DNA of 64,000 nucleotides from Brachynemurus nebulosus. Taxonomy: Eukaryota; Arthropoda; Insecta; Neuroptera; Myrmeleontidae. The notes under the pieces were generated by a model. It had not been told where the DNA came from and searched no databases. It was given only the letters and a program-made list of their open reading frames with translations. The stretch lies in contig JAPWDM010000007.1 in NCBI GenBank assembly GCA_035578155.1, positions 38,414,413-38,478,412 on the forward strand, read 5' to 3'. The position numbers were made by a program, and so were the translations under genes. Shown in pieces: positions 36,580-47,592 of this stretch (position 1 is the stretch's first letter; every line of letters starts with the position of its first letter).

Positions 36580-37133
36580 TCTCACGAGAGTGAAACGTAC
36601 TCTCACGAGAGTGCAACATACTCTCACGAGAGTGCAACCTACTCTCACGAGAGTGAAATTTACTCTCACGAGAGTGCCACCTACTCTCACGAGAGTGAAA
36701 AGTACTCTCATGAGAGTAAAAGGTACTCTCACGAGAGTGGAACGTACTCTCACGAGAGTGCAACCTACTCTCACGAGAGTGAAATTTACTCTCACGAGAG
36801 TTCAACCTACTCTCACGAGAGTTCAACCTACTCTCACGAGAGTGCAACCTACTCTCACGAGAGTGAAAATTACTCTCACGAGAGTGAAATTTACTCTCAC
36901 GAGAGTTCAACCTACTCTCACGAGAGTTCAACCTACTCTCACGAGAGTGCAACCTACTCTCACGAGAGTGAAAATTACTCTCACGAGAGTGGAACGTACT
37001 CTCAAGAGAGTGGAACGTACTCTCACGAGAGTGAAAAGTACTCTCATGAGAGTGCAACCTACTCTCACGATAGTGAAAAGTACTCTCACGAGAGTGGAAC
37101 GTACTCTCACGAGAGTGAAAAGTACTCTCACGA
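36580..37133 (+). repeat. 21-bp dyad minisatellite, block 3
   Basis: About 26 units. Ends in TTTTTTGAATTTTCG like blocks 2, 4 and 5. Confidence 0.9.
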
Positions 37134-37431
37134 GTTTTTTGAATTTTCGAAAATTTTTAATTTTTTGAGAAAAAGTCAAACTTTTTCCCGCCACACACTT
37201 ATGTTCGCCTAATACCAATTTCGAAAATTTGAAAAAAAATCCCATTTTTTTAAGAAAAGCACTTTTTTTTACCTCCTTCAAGTTATATTCTCCTAATACC
37301 AATTTTCAATTTTTTGTAATTTTTGCCATTTTTTTGAAAAATCCGATTATCGTATTAGGAGAACATAAGTGCGAGGAGGAATTTTAAATAATTTTTTAAA
37401 ATTGAAAATTCGATTTATGGACTTTATGTAG

Positions 37432-37646
37432 TGTCTGGACTTCTCTGTACTTATCTGGACTTGCCTCGACTCCTCTGGACTTGTCTCTAATTGTCTACTT
37501 GTTTCGACTTGTCTCTACTTGTCTTGCCTGGGGTGTCCCGACTTGTCTGGACTTGTCTCGACTTGTCTTGGCTTGTCTGGACTTACCTGGACTTGTCTCC
37601 ACTTGTCTCGACCTGTCTTGTCTTGTCTCGACTTGTCTCTACTGGC
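37432..37646 (+). repeat. 10-bp minisatellite array, third block
   Basis: Same organisation as the second block, with small indels. Confidence 0.85.
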
Positions 37647-38160
37647 TCTCACGAGAGTGAAACGTACTCTCACGAGAGTTCAACCTACTCTCACGAGAGT
37701 GCAACCTACTCTCACGAGAGTGAAATTTACTCTCACGAGAGTTCAACCTACTCTCACGAGAGTGGAACCTACTCTCACGAGAGTGAAACGTACTCTCACG
37801 AGAGTGCAAACTACTCTCACGAGAGTGAAAATTACTCTCACGAGAGTGAAATTTACTCTCACGAGAGTTCAACCTACTCTCACGAGAGTTCAACCTACTC
37901 TCACGAGAGTGAAAATTACTCTCACGAGAGTGAAATTTACTCTCACGAGAGTTCAACCGACTCTCACGAGAGTTCAACGTACTCTCACGAGAGTGCAAAC
38001 TACTCTCACGAGAGTGAAAATTACTCTCACGAGAGTGAAATTTACTCTCACGAGAGTTCAACCTACTCTCACGAGAGTGAAAATTACTCTCACGAGAGTG
38101 GAAATTACTCTCACGAGAGTGGAACGTACTCTCACGAGAATGAAAAGTACTCTCACGAGT
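37647..38160 (+). repeat. 21-bp dyad minisatellite, block 4
   Basis: About 24 units. The run of spacers GAAAATT, GAAATTT, TCAACCT recurs several times within the block, indicating duplication of multi-unit segments. Confidence 0.9.
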
Positions 38161-38452
38161 TTTTTGAATTTTCGAAAATTTTTAATTTTTTGAGAAAAAG
38201 TCAAACTTTTTCCCGCCACACACTTATGTTCGCCTAATACCAATTTCGAAAATTTGAAAAAAATCCCATTTTTTTAAGAAAAGCACTTTTTTTTACCTCC
38301 TTCAAGTTATATTCTCCTAATACCAAATTTCAATTTTTTGCGATTTTTGCCTTTTTTTTGAAAAATCCGATTTTCGTATTAGGAGAACATAAGTGCGAGG
38401 AGGAATATTAAATAATTTTTTTAGTGAAAATTCGATTTATGGACTTTATGTA

Positions 38453-38656
38453 GTGTCTGGACTCCTCTGTTCTTGTCTGGACTTGTCTCTAATTGTCTAC
38501 TTGTTTCGACTTGTCTACTTGTTTCGTCTTGTCTTGCCTGGGGTGTCCCGACTTGTCTGGACTTGTCTCGACTTGTCTTGGCTTGTCTGGACTTACCTGG
38601 ACTTGTCTCCACTAGTCTCGACTTGTCTTGTCTTGTCTCGACTTGTCTCTACTGGC
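38453..38656 (+). repeat. 10-bp minisatellite array, fourth block
   Basis: As the third block, with a short internal deletion. Confidence 0.85.
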
Positions 38657-39212
38657 TCTCACGAGAGTGAAACGTACTCTCACGAGAGTTCAACCTACTC
38701 TCACGAGAGTGCAACCTACTCTCACGTGAGTGCAACCTACTCTCACGAGAGTGCAACCTACTCTCACGAGAGTGAAAATAACTCTCACGAGAGTGGAACG
38801 TACTCTCTCGAGAGTGCAACCTACTCTCACAAGAGTGAAATTTACTCTCACGAGAGTTCAACCTACTCTCACGAGAGTGCAACCTACTCTCACGAGAGTG
38901 AAACGTACTCTCACGAGAGTGCAACCGACTCTCACGAGAGTGAAATTTACTCTCACGAGAGTTCAACCTACTCTCACGAGAGTTCAACCTACTCTCACGA
39001 GAGTGCAAAAAACTCTCACGAGAGTGAAAATTACTCTCACGAGAGTGGAACGTACTCTCACGAGAGTGAAAAGTACTCTCACGAGAGTGAAATTTACTCT
39101 CACGAGAGTGCAACCTACTCTCACGAGAGTGCAACCTACTCTCACGAGAGTGAAAATTACTCTCACGAGAGTGGAACGTACTCTCACGAGAGTGAAAAGC
39201 ACTCTCACGAGT
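38657..39212 (+). repeat. 21-bp dyad minisatellite, block 5
   Basis: About 26 units. Begins with spacers GAAACGT, TCAACCT, GCAACCT exactly as block 4. Confidence 0.9.
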
Positions 39213-39506
39213 TTTTGGAATTTTCGAAAATTTTTAATTTTTTGAGAAAAAGTCAAACTTTTTCCCGCCACGCACTTATGTTCGCCTAATACCAATTTCG
39301 AAAATTTGAAAAAAATCCCATTTTTTTAAGAAAAACACTTTTTTTTACCTCCTTCAAGTTATATTCTCCTAATACCAATTTTCAATTTTTTGTAATTTTT
39401 GCCATTTTTTTGAAAAATCCGATTATTGTATTAGGAGAACATAAGTGCGAGGAGGAATTTTAAATAATTTTTTTAGTGAAAATTCGATTTATGGACTTTA
39501 TGTAGT

Positions 39507-39929
39507 GTCTGGACTTCTCTGTACTTGTCTGGACTTGTCTCGACTCCTTTGGACTTGTCTCTAATTGTCTACTTGTTTCGACTTCTCTCGACTTGTCTTG
39601 TCTTGCCTGGGGTGTCCCGACTTGTCTGGACTTGTCTCGACTTGTCTTGGCTTGTCTGGACTTACCTGTACTTTCGAAATTCGGATTATGGACTTTATGT
39701 AGTGTCTGGACTTCTCTGTACTTGTCTCGACTACTCTGGACTTGTCTCGACTTGTCTACTTGTTTCGACTTGTCTCTACTTGTCTCAACTTGTTTTGTCT
39801 TGCCTTGGGTGTCTCGGCTTGTCTGGACTTGTCTCGACTTGTCTGGATTTGTCTCGACTTGTCTTGGCTTGTCTGGACTTAGCTGGACTTGTCTCCACTT
39901 GTCTCGACTTGTCTCGACTTGTCTCTACT
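39507..39929 (+). repeat. 10-bp minisatellite array, fifth block, internally duplicated
   Basis: Longest 10-bp block. The leader ATGGACTTTATGTAGTGTC appears again inside it near 39,689, so the array and its leader were duplicated within the unit. Confidence 0.85.
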
Positions 39930-40312
39930 GGCTCTCACGAGAGTGAAACGTTCTCTCACGAGAGTGCAACTTACTCTCACGAGAGTTCAACCTACTCTCA
40001 CGAAAGTGCAGCCTACTCTCACGAGAGTGGAACGTACTCTTACGAGAGTGCAACCTACTCTCACGAGAGTAAAATATACTCTCAGGAGAGTTGAACCTAC
40101 TCTCACGAGAGTGAAAAGTACTCTCACGAGAGTGAAAAGTACTCACACAAGAGTGGAACGTACTCTCACGAGAGTGGAACGTACTCTCACGAAAGTGGAA
40201 TGTTCTCTCACGAAAGTGGAACGTACTCTCACGGGAGTGGAACGTACTCTCACGAAAGTGAAATTTACCCTTCCAACAGTACAACTTACTCCCATCACTG
40301 TGAAATTTTCTC
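39930..40312 (+). repeat. 21-bp dyad minisatellite, block 6 (degenerating)
   Basis: About 17 units. Arm mutations accumulate toward the right end (for example ACTCACACAAGAGT and CTCCCATCACTGTG), as expected at an array edge. Confidence 0.85.
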
Positions 40313-40659
40313 TCCTCCAAAAATTGGTTATTTACGCCCATGCACTTATGTTTCTCTAATACCAATTACGAAATTTTGAAAAAATCCCAGTCTTTTTAGA
40401 AAAAATCAATTTTTTCCCTCCTTTCATTTATGTTTGCCTAATACCAATTTCGAAATTTTGAAAAAAATCAGATTTTTTTAAAAAAAGCCCCTTTTTTTTC
40501 CCTCCTTCAAGTTATAGTTTCCTAATATCAATTTTCAAATTTTTATAAATTTTGCCATTTTTTTGAAAAATCCGAGTATTGTATTAGGAGAACATAAGTG
40601 CGAGGAGAAATTTTAAATAATTTTTTTAGTGAAAATGGGAATGAAGGATATTACGTAGT

Positions 40660-40860
40660 GTCTGAACTTGTCTGTATTTGTCTGGACTTGTCTCGATTTG
40701 TCTTGACTTATCTGGAATTGTCTGGACTTTACTCGACTTGTCTGGACTTGTCTCTACTTGCTCTCACGAGAGTGAAACTTGCTCTTACGAGAGTGAAACG
40801 TACTCTCACGACAATGCAGCTTACTCTCACGAGAGTGAAATTTACTCTCAGGAGACTGAA
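40660..40860 (+). repeat. Vestigial last unit: 10-bp array plus five 21-bp units
   Basis: Ten GACTTGTCTG-type units are followed by about five 21-bp units, then TTATGTTCTCC modules at 40,862 (forward), 40,931 and 41,014 (reverse). Confidence 0.8.
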
Positions 40861-41350
40861 TTTATGTTCTCCTAATACGATATGCGGATTTTTCTAAAAA
40901 ATAAGAAAATTTACAAAAAGTTGGAAAATGGTATTAGGAAAACATAGAGTTGAAGGGGGGAAAAAAATCGACAGTTTTTTTTAAAAAAACGATATTTTTT
41001 CAAAATTTCGAAATTGGTATTAGGAGAACATAGGTGCGTGGGGGAAAAAAGGGGTATTTTTTTAATTTTTAAAAATTTTAAAAAATTCAGAGACTACAGG
41101 AAATGGAAAATTGTGAACATCAGTTTTTTCGAAAAATTCGAATCCCCCCCCCCCCAAAAAAAATATTTAAAATTTATTGTATCTTTGCAAAAACTTGGCT
41201 TCACAATAAAGAATCAAATAAGGTGGATAAAGATCGGCTATTTTCGTCCATAATAACCGTGAAAATTACAATTTTTTATTCGAGCAATTATTCTGCGTCT
41301 AGTTATGAAGTTGAGTCCTTGAACCATGATATCCTTTTTTGCTCCAACTC

Positions 41351-41385
41351 CTGATGATGATACTTTCGAGTGTTGAAACCGGTCG
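41351..41385 (+). ncRNA. Hammerhead-like motif (orphan)
   Basis: CTGATGA, one T, a GATACT/AGTGTT stem (with G-U pairs) closed by TTCG, then GAAACCGGT. Same layout as the motif in the 7.6-kb Penelope-like element, so it may be a solo terminal repeat of such an element. No associated coding region. Confidence 0.35.
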
Positions 41386-41635
41386 AAAATTTTAATTGAT
41401 TTTTTATCGTCAAATAACGTTACTTTGTGATGTTTGATATAAAATAGGATTAAACTTTGATGATACTCACAGGTTTTTATGAAATATGTACAAAGTGTTC
41501 CAGAAATGAAAATTTCTTTTTAGAGACACTGTAGCCTTAACAAATTGTACCGAAACAGTAATTCTTGGTGTGCTTTTCCTGGAAAATACATTTTGCATAC
41601 TCACTTGTTATTATAGACCTCAATTGATAAATAAG

Positions 41636-41915
41636 AACAATATGGTCCATATTCATTTGGTTACACACTAAACAAAAAAATTTAACTGTTTTGTAAGATA
41701 CTAAAATAAAACAATTGGTAAATTATAAAAAAATTAAAAGGAATTTTTAGGAAGATTTTTATATTTATTAAAATATTTTGTAATTCGGGAATAAAATAAA
41801 ATATTTTATTTAGAAATTAAAAAAAAAAAAAAATTAATAGAATTTGTGTAATAAATATTAAATACTCTTATTTTATTTATTTTGTGATTCTCATAATATT
41901 GAGAACCATTTTTAA
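41636..41915 (+). repeat. Dispersed repeat C, copy 2
   Basis: Relative of 22,672-22,997, ending in the same TCTCATAATATTGAGAACC phrase. Confidence 0.75.
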
Positions 41916-41973
41916 AGATGTTAAAAACGTCGTAATAAAATCGGCGATTATGATGATATTGAATTTCGTTTAT

Positions 41974-42060
41974 TTATTTTGAACTTGTATATCTTGTAAC
42001 AGCTTTAGCACCTTCACTAACGGCTTGTTTATCTAATTCACCCGGTAATAATAAACGCAC
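41974..42060 (-). pseudogene. Histone H2B-like C-terminus (terminal exon or fragment)
   Basis: The minus strand reads [19 protein letters not shown] and then AVTRYTSSK before TAA at 41,974-41,976. This is the H2B C-terminal tail region: the end of alpha-3, the PGEL turn, and the alpha-C helix ending in YTSSK. Relative to the usual animal sequence there are a few substitutions, notably D and Q after GEL. Codons are AT-rich yet the protein is preserved, which suggests past selection. Just upstream, a T-rich tract ends in CATACAG, a plausible acceptor, so this could be the last exon of a spliced H2B variant. AATAAA overlaps the stop, implying a polyadenylated mRNA. No upstream exon was found, so a retroposed or truncated fragment is equally possible. 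Confidence 0.75.
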
Positions 42061-43376
42061 TGTATGACTTTTATAAAAAAAAAATTAAATGTTTATAGTT
42101 AGGGTACTGTAGCAGTACCAATTATAGACAGAGTACTGTAGCAACACCAACTTATTTTTTGTCTGAAAAATCCACAGGTATTTATATATTAATTTTTTCT
42201 TTGCTTTTAAAAGATAGAATTTTTAATTTGAATTTACATATTCTTCAAAACAAATTTTCTTGCGTATCCCAAAAAAAATATCAAGAATTTTTACTTTGAA
42301 GTTCAAATATTTTTTACATTAAATAAAAAAAAAAAAATTGCATATCATCAAAAAATTTATAATAAAATTGAGTTTGTGGTGATAATGTTGGGAAGAACGT
42401 ATATCAAGCGATATTAATTTCTTTACCAGAGCGAATAATTAGCATTAATAGCCCAGACACAGGCTAATTGTGGTGATATTTGTTGATTATTTGCGTGTTT
42501 AACATGAAAATGTCTGGTTGAGTTCGTTCTACTATTTATTTTACACAAAACATCCCCAACAATAATGGTTTTCATAAAATTTGATCTAAAAGATTATTTT
42601 AAAATGAATTCTTAATACTTAAAAAATTAGTATCAAAAAGTTACGGTTTACATATAATCTAAATTCATATAATTGAATACCATTGGACTATCAAAAATAT
42701 AAAAGTTAGACTACATAAAAGTTTCGTAACCTTACTAGGTAATGAACTACTGGTTTAAAATAAACGAATTCAAACAATTAGGTAAAACTACATTCATAAG
42801 AGTCACTTTCAACAAAATTCTTCATCTGTCAAAAATTAAAACAATTACAATTCTGAAATTCGGCTCCTAGACTATAAAAAAACGTGAGGTGACCCCACAC
42901 CTGAACGATGTTTCATCCCTGTCATGGTCGTTGTTCATATCAAATGACGAACAGAGACAAAAAATTCTGTCAATTATCATAAATTTATTATATTCTCTTT
43001 GAAAAATATCATCGAGACGACATCACAGTATATATCTATGATTGCGGAAAAGTATTTATTTGACGACTGACTATATGTGTATATGTTGTATAAGTTGGAT
43101 GGGTAGATACTGGTATTGCACAAGTGCTCCGGTATATGATAGTCCCAATTGTTTTATTTTCAACGGATAGGAGTTGTTGAACGAGTAATCAGGATAGCAT
43201 TGTATTGTGTTCGTTTACTCGACATAATATACTATAATATTTTATATACAGGCGATCTATAAAGTGCAGGAGCTGGGTAAAATAATTTAAGGGGTCATTA
43301 TTGGCATCATGATTTATTAAATCTCAACTTACTATTTTTTAATGGCTCTTAGATGTAGCAGTAATAGTAATAGAAT
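42061..43376. other. Intergenic, no gene assigned
   Basis: The tandem phrase GTACTGTAGCA occurs at 42,106 and 42,134. A 51-codon minus-strand frame (about 42,582 to 42,427) is somewhat less AT-rich than its flanks but matches nothing I know. Confidence 0.4.
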
Positions 43377-43380
43377 TTAA

Positions 43381-44281
43381 CCCTAGAATCATACGTACTC
43401 GTCAAAACGACGAACGAACTTCTCTACCTGCTCCAATACTGTGACTTGTCGGTACCTGCTCGCTGTGAAACTTCTGTTATCTAATTTATTTGTTATTATA
43501 ATACATAAGACATATAAATTTTGTTTATAGCTATTGTCGTTTTTTTTATACTGTAGTAGTGTGCGTCGAAAGGACGACGATGTATGATTAACCTATATTT
43601 CTTTTAAAGATTTTGTACTCCACATATAAAAGTTTTCCTAATTTTTCTAAAATTTATTAAAGATATGGATGTTATAATTAATTTATTCAATGATTATGAT
43701 AATGTGAAAGATGATTACAGCTGTTTGACTTATAGAGACGACATAATACTGAAATTTTAATATATTGAATCGAAAACTAAAGAATGCGTTTCGAATGACT
43801 TAATAAAAGATTAATAATTTATTTTGTGGAAAATATTTTAATTTTTATTATTTTTTGAGATCTTATTCAAAAAATTACTAACAAATTTTAGAAAATTTAC
43901 AAATGTGCCTAATGGGGAAATAACTACATATCTATAGGAATATTTATGACTGAGAAATTTCACATTCTGTAAAGTCACACATGTCCACTGACTCATCATA
44001 GTTCATAAATTAATTATTACAATTGATGTATTTATCTATTTTTTAATTTTGATAATGAAAATATGCTTTGATAAAAAGATTAAAAAAATTAATAAATATT
44101 TACATTAAGAAATTTTTCCAAATCCAATTTTTTTAAATATTTTGTTCGCTTTTGTAGTATTGTGATGTAAAAAAAATGTTTTTTGCAAATAAACTCTAAA
44201 ACTCCCCGTAAAAAGACCATTCGTCGAAGCGACGCCGATGTATGATTAACTTGACTCGTAGACCAACGTATGATTCTAGGG
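43381..44281. mobile_element. piggyBac-type element, 901 bp, TTAA target sites
   Basis: Both ends read CCCTAGAATCATACGT inward (16 bp, perfect inverse) and are flanked by TTAA at 43,377-43,380 and 44,282-44,285, the exact signature of the piggyBac superfamily. Subterminal blocks CGACGATGTATGATTAAC (near 43,574) and CGCCGATGTATGATTAAC (near 44,233) repeat in direct orientation. The interior contains a 33-codon frame at 43,664-43,762 starting MDVIINLFNDYDN, acidic like piggyBac transposase N-termini. It ends at a stop, so the copy is non-autonomous. Confidence 0.9.
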
Positions 44282-44358
44282 TTAACGTCCGTTTTTCAGA
44301 CTGATTATCTATAATACACGCCACTCACATCACTATTTTCACTCTTTATTTACACAAT

Positions 44359-44472
44359 TTTACATGGCGGGCAAGCGAGAAAGGTGTTATGCAAGGTGAC
44401 TCGTTGAGGCCGTTATTATTCATATTGTATAATATTTTTCTGAATTATTTTTTTACAAACAAGTATATTTGA
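44359..44472 (+). pseudogene. LINE reverse transcriptase scrap
   Basis: The frame reads KGVMQGDSLRPLLFILYN before a stop at 44,470. GVMQGDSLSPLLF-type text is a conserved RT motif of non-LTR retrotransposons. Only 37 codons remain, and no flanking RT motifs could be found, so clade is uncertain. Confidence 0.7.
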
Positions 44473-46902
44473 ACAAAAAATACTCCGGATTTTTTTCACA
44501 TAGTTATTTATCGAAACATAATGCTAGTACTGAAAACTTGTCACGTACAAAAATATGTAGTTTCAAGAAAAACGCGTTTAAAGTTTTTATTTACAAATTT
44601 TCTGAACTTCGTACGTTAATAACGAAATAATTTATGACCAATATACATAATTTATTGGTTTTCAAAACACATAATCAAAGAAATCGATTTTTTGACGTAG
44701 ATTCATGAGAATGCCGTCTTAAAATCGAGCATTTCGAAATTATTTCCAATTATTCATCAAACAACCTGTATCTAATATTTATACGTGGTATATGTATTGA
44801 TATTCATGAGACAATGTTACTATAATCGATGATAAAGTTACAGTTACTTTTAAACTGTATAGTATATATTTAATAACACTTATAATCGATTGAATATTGC
44901 CTTGCTACTATTAAACATTGTACGTACTATACGTTACTGGAAACTGCTAACTAATATTCCAAACGTTGTTTTATTAAAATGTGAAACAAACTTTACATTT
45001 TTTTCTATTTTTTTTTTTTTTTATTTTTTTTATTCACTATGTTCATTGCTGCCAATTTAAAAAATGTTTGAAACGGATGTTTGTATATGTTTTTTTCATA
45101 ATAAATTTAATTTAACGGTGGTGGAAGCGTTGTGTAGACCAAATTACATGATATTCTGAAGTCACTAACGATTTTTAGGGTTTCGAAGAATATTCTTGGA
45201 ACCCGTACTGTTTTGTTAAATCCGTCTGTTGGGATTTTGGTCTCTCATAATAAGGGAGTAAAGTGTCACTTTTAGTGCCAAGGGTTTAATTAATTTTTAT
45301 TAAGTTTGAATGAACACGGCACCGAGCCACAATTTATTGACCAAATTGATGAAATTCGCAAATGAATTTTTGATTATTGATTTTGCTCGGAGCCAACAAA
45401 TTTTTATAAATAAATAATTTTGTTTACGTCACATTTGTCAGGTGTATCGGACACTAACAGAGTGTAAACATATGGTGGTTGACCAATAAAATTTGAAAAT
45501 TTTATTTTAGCTTCAGGGTGATAGCAATAAATAATTGATCGATTCAAAATTTAAAAAAAAAAAAAATGTTTAAAATTTTATATTTTATTAAAATGTTATG
45601 TTTTTGGAACATTTAAAATAAATTTTCAACATGATTTGTTTTTAACTAATTATTTGCCGTATGTATTTGTTAATGATAGAATCGACCGGGTGTTTCATTT
45701 CGTACAGATTGTAACAATTTGTTTGCAATAACTTTTCAAGCGTCAGAATCATGTGTGTCCACGCCCCTCTAACCTTTTTCACGTAGAAACGTCTTACGTA
45801 GTTTGACGTGCACTTAACTAGTTTTTAATTGACATGTTATTTTGACAAGTTACACATATTTGATTACGGTTGTAATACTAAAAGTTGCGTGAATTTTGAA
45901 ACCCACGGTATGGAATCCATTAATTAATGTATTATTTATTCGTAATGTATACAGATATTTATTAATCTAGCTGAAAAATTTCAATTTTCAATATTATTTT
46001 TCAAAAGATAATTTGATTTTTACGTCTCTTTAAAAAATTGTCAAAACACGTATCATACATTATTCGTATATTGATTCCCGAATTGATTATGAATAATGAT
46101 ACATTTCTGTTAATAACTTGCATTAAAACATTCCATCAGTATAAATAAGTTGTATTCCTATTCCCAAACAGGAGGTCAAATAGTCCCTAACAGTGTCCGA
46201 GTATATTTCGAAGTGAGGGATATGTGTTTCAGAACAGATGTGTATATTTGAAACAAAACAATAAAATTTATAACCCCCAATTCGAAATATTGTGTATGCG
46301 GACTATATTAGGAGGCGATTGATGCGCGCCGTGGTCCGTATACATAAACACACCATATCCTCAAATGTTTGCATATATATAAACATGAATGCCTTACATA
46401 TATATGACTTTATTGTTTCATCACAGTTCTAATATTGACATGCTTATAATTTACAGGAAAATAATTAATAATGGGAAATGTAGAAAGTAGAAATAGGAGA
46501 AAATGATTTTTGCTATTATTGTTGGAAAATTGAAAATTATTTTTCGTGGTGAATTTTCAAATAATTACGGTTTTACATGGTAACGGTTATTACTCGGTAA
46601 GTTTACTCGATTTTCTTGGTTTCATAAATGATACTGTACCATACAAAAGTGTAGGTTCAGGTAATTATAGTTTTACACGGTACGTGGTAAAATCTAAGCA
46701 TTTTCGACTTACTATGTTGAACATCACCTGTCATCAAACTCAGTAGTACTCTCCATATTTTAAGGCCCCTAAAATCAGTCAATACCTGCTTAGGATTTCA
46801 AACCATTATTTTTTTTTTTATTTATAATAAAATAACTAAACGAAAATTGACGAATCGTATTCTATTTGGATTTTTAACTGTATCTGCATACATAGTTAGC
46901 TA
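44473..46902. other. Intergenic, no gene seen
   Basis: AAACGCGTTTAAAG near 44,570 is shared with 53,828. AT-rich with no coding support. Confidence 0.4.
46596..46656 (+). repeat. Short duplicated segment flanking a MITE, copy 1
   Basis: TACTCGATT, then TTCATAAATG, TACTGTACC and AAAAGTGTAGG recur in diverged form at 47,532-47,592, on the other side of the 46,905-47,390 element. Confidence 0.6.
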
Positions 46903-46904
46903 TA

Positions 46905-47390
46905 CAGGGTGGAAATTATATAAGTTTCGCTGCAAAAACAGTGGGTAGATCTCACCCATGTAATTAATATTTGCCAATAAATTTGAACCAAAACTGTTTT
47001 GAACAGAAAAAATTTGATATAAAAAAATGGATAAAAAAAAGTGGCTCTTAAAAAAAAATTTTAATCCGACTCTGACCATTTCAACTTTGTAAGATAAATT
47101 TTCTGTTTTTAAAAAAAAAAAATCTGAGAAACACGTTTACGACCTAAACATCTTTACAAAATTTTATTGAATTTTAATCAATAAAATTATTTTCTACCTT
47201 TGATATAAAGAAGGTATTTATGCATAATTTAGACAGGGTCGTACCTAAAAAAAATTTTAAAACATCATGTAGCCAGTTAATTTTCGATTTTCTCAAACTG
47301 TTAATTCCGAATAAATTCCTGTGGTTTTAGTGTCTACCGGATGCAATGAGTCACTACCCAAAAGGATGAGAGTTATTTTTTTACACCCTG
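46905..47390. mobile_element. TA-flanked CAGGGTG element (MITE), 486 bp
   Basis: The left end is CAGGGTGGAAATTATA, and the inverse of the right end is CAGGGTGTAAAAAAATAA. Only about 10 bp match clearly. TA flanks both sides (46,903-46,904 and 47,391-47,392). Tc1/mariner-like by target site; no transposase. Confidence 0.5.
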
Positions 47391-47531
47391 TATATCTACT
47401 GAGAAGTTGATAGTGTGGATCTCTCGACTCACTACTATTTACTACTTTTATAATTTGTTCTTGATCGGAATACAAAACCGTGGAATCAAAAATTTTTGGA
47501 CCTTACTTACCATTCACCTCTGAAATTGACT

Positions 47532-47592
47532 AAGTAAACATACTCGATTGTTGATTTTATGAATGGTACTGTACCGCAACAAAAGTGTGGGC
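47532..47592 (+). repeat. Short duplicated segment flanking a MITE, copy 2
   Basis: Diverged direct copy of 46,596-46,656. Confidence 0.6.

Larger units (their letters stand above)
33554..41247. repeat. Macrosatellite locus with higher-order units and flanking direct repeats
   Basis: Bounded by a direct repeat beginning AAAGAATCAAATAAGGTGG at 33,554 and 41,208, which continues with ATAAAGATCGG at both sites. Inside, TTATGTTCGCC at 36,130, 37,199, 38,224 and 39,276 sets a higher-order period of 1,069, 1,025 and 1,052 bp. A typical unit is: forward, forward and reverse TTATGTTCTCC modules; a GTGCGAGGAGG link; ATGGACTTTATGTAGTG; a 10-bp array; a 21-bp array; then GAATTTTCGAAAATTTTTAA and CCCGCCAC. 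Units at either end are variant or shortened. Long open frames of 100-298 codons on both strands follow from the 21-bp period. Confidence 0.9.

Noticed and set aside
34580..40290. CRISPR-like repeat-spacer array
   Set aside because: The spacers are 7 bp from a handful of words, the repeats are 14 bp, and the context is an animal genome with transposons and introns. No cas genes are present.
34288..40359. Many long open frames (up to 298 codons) with SHES, LTRVQPT or HSRES heptads
   Set aside because: They follow mechanically from a 21-bp repeat without stops in its consensus, on both strands and in several overlapping frames. They have no consistent start, splice or domain context.
42427..42582. 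51-codon minus-strand frame upstream of the H2B fragment, tested as a possible histone exon
   Set aside because: The translation shows no histone-fold sequence and no splice sites that join it to the H2B tail.
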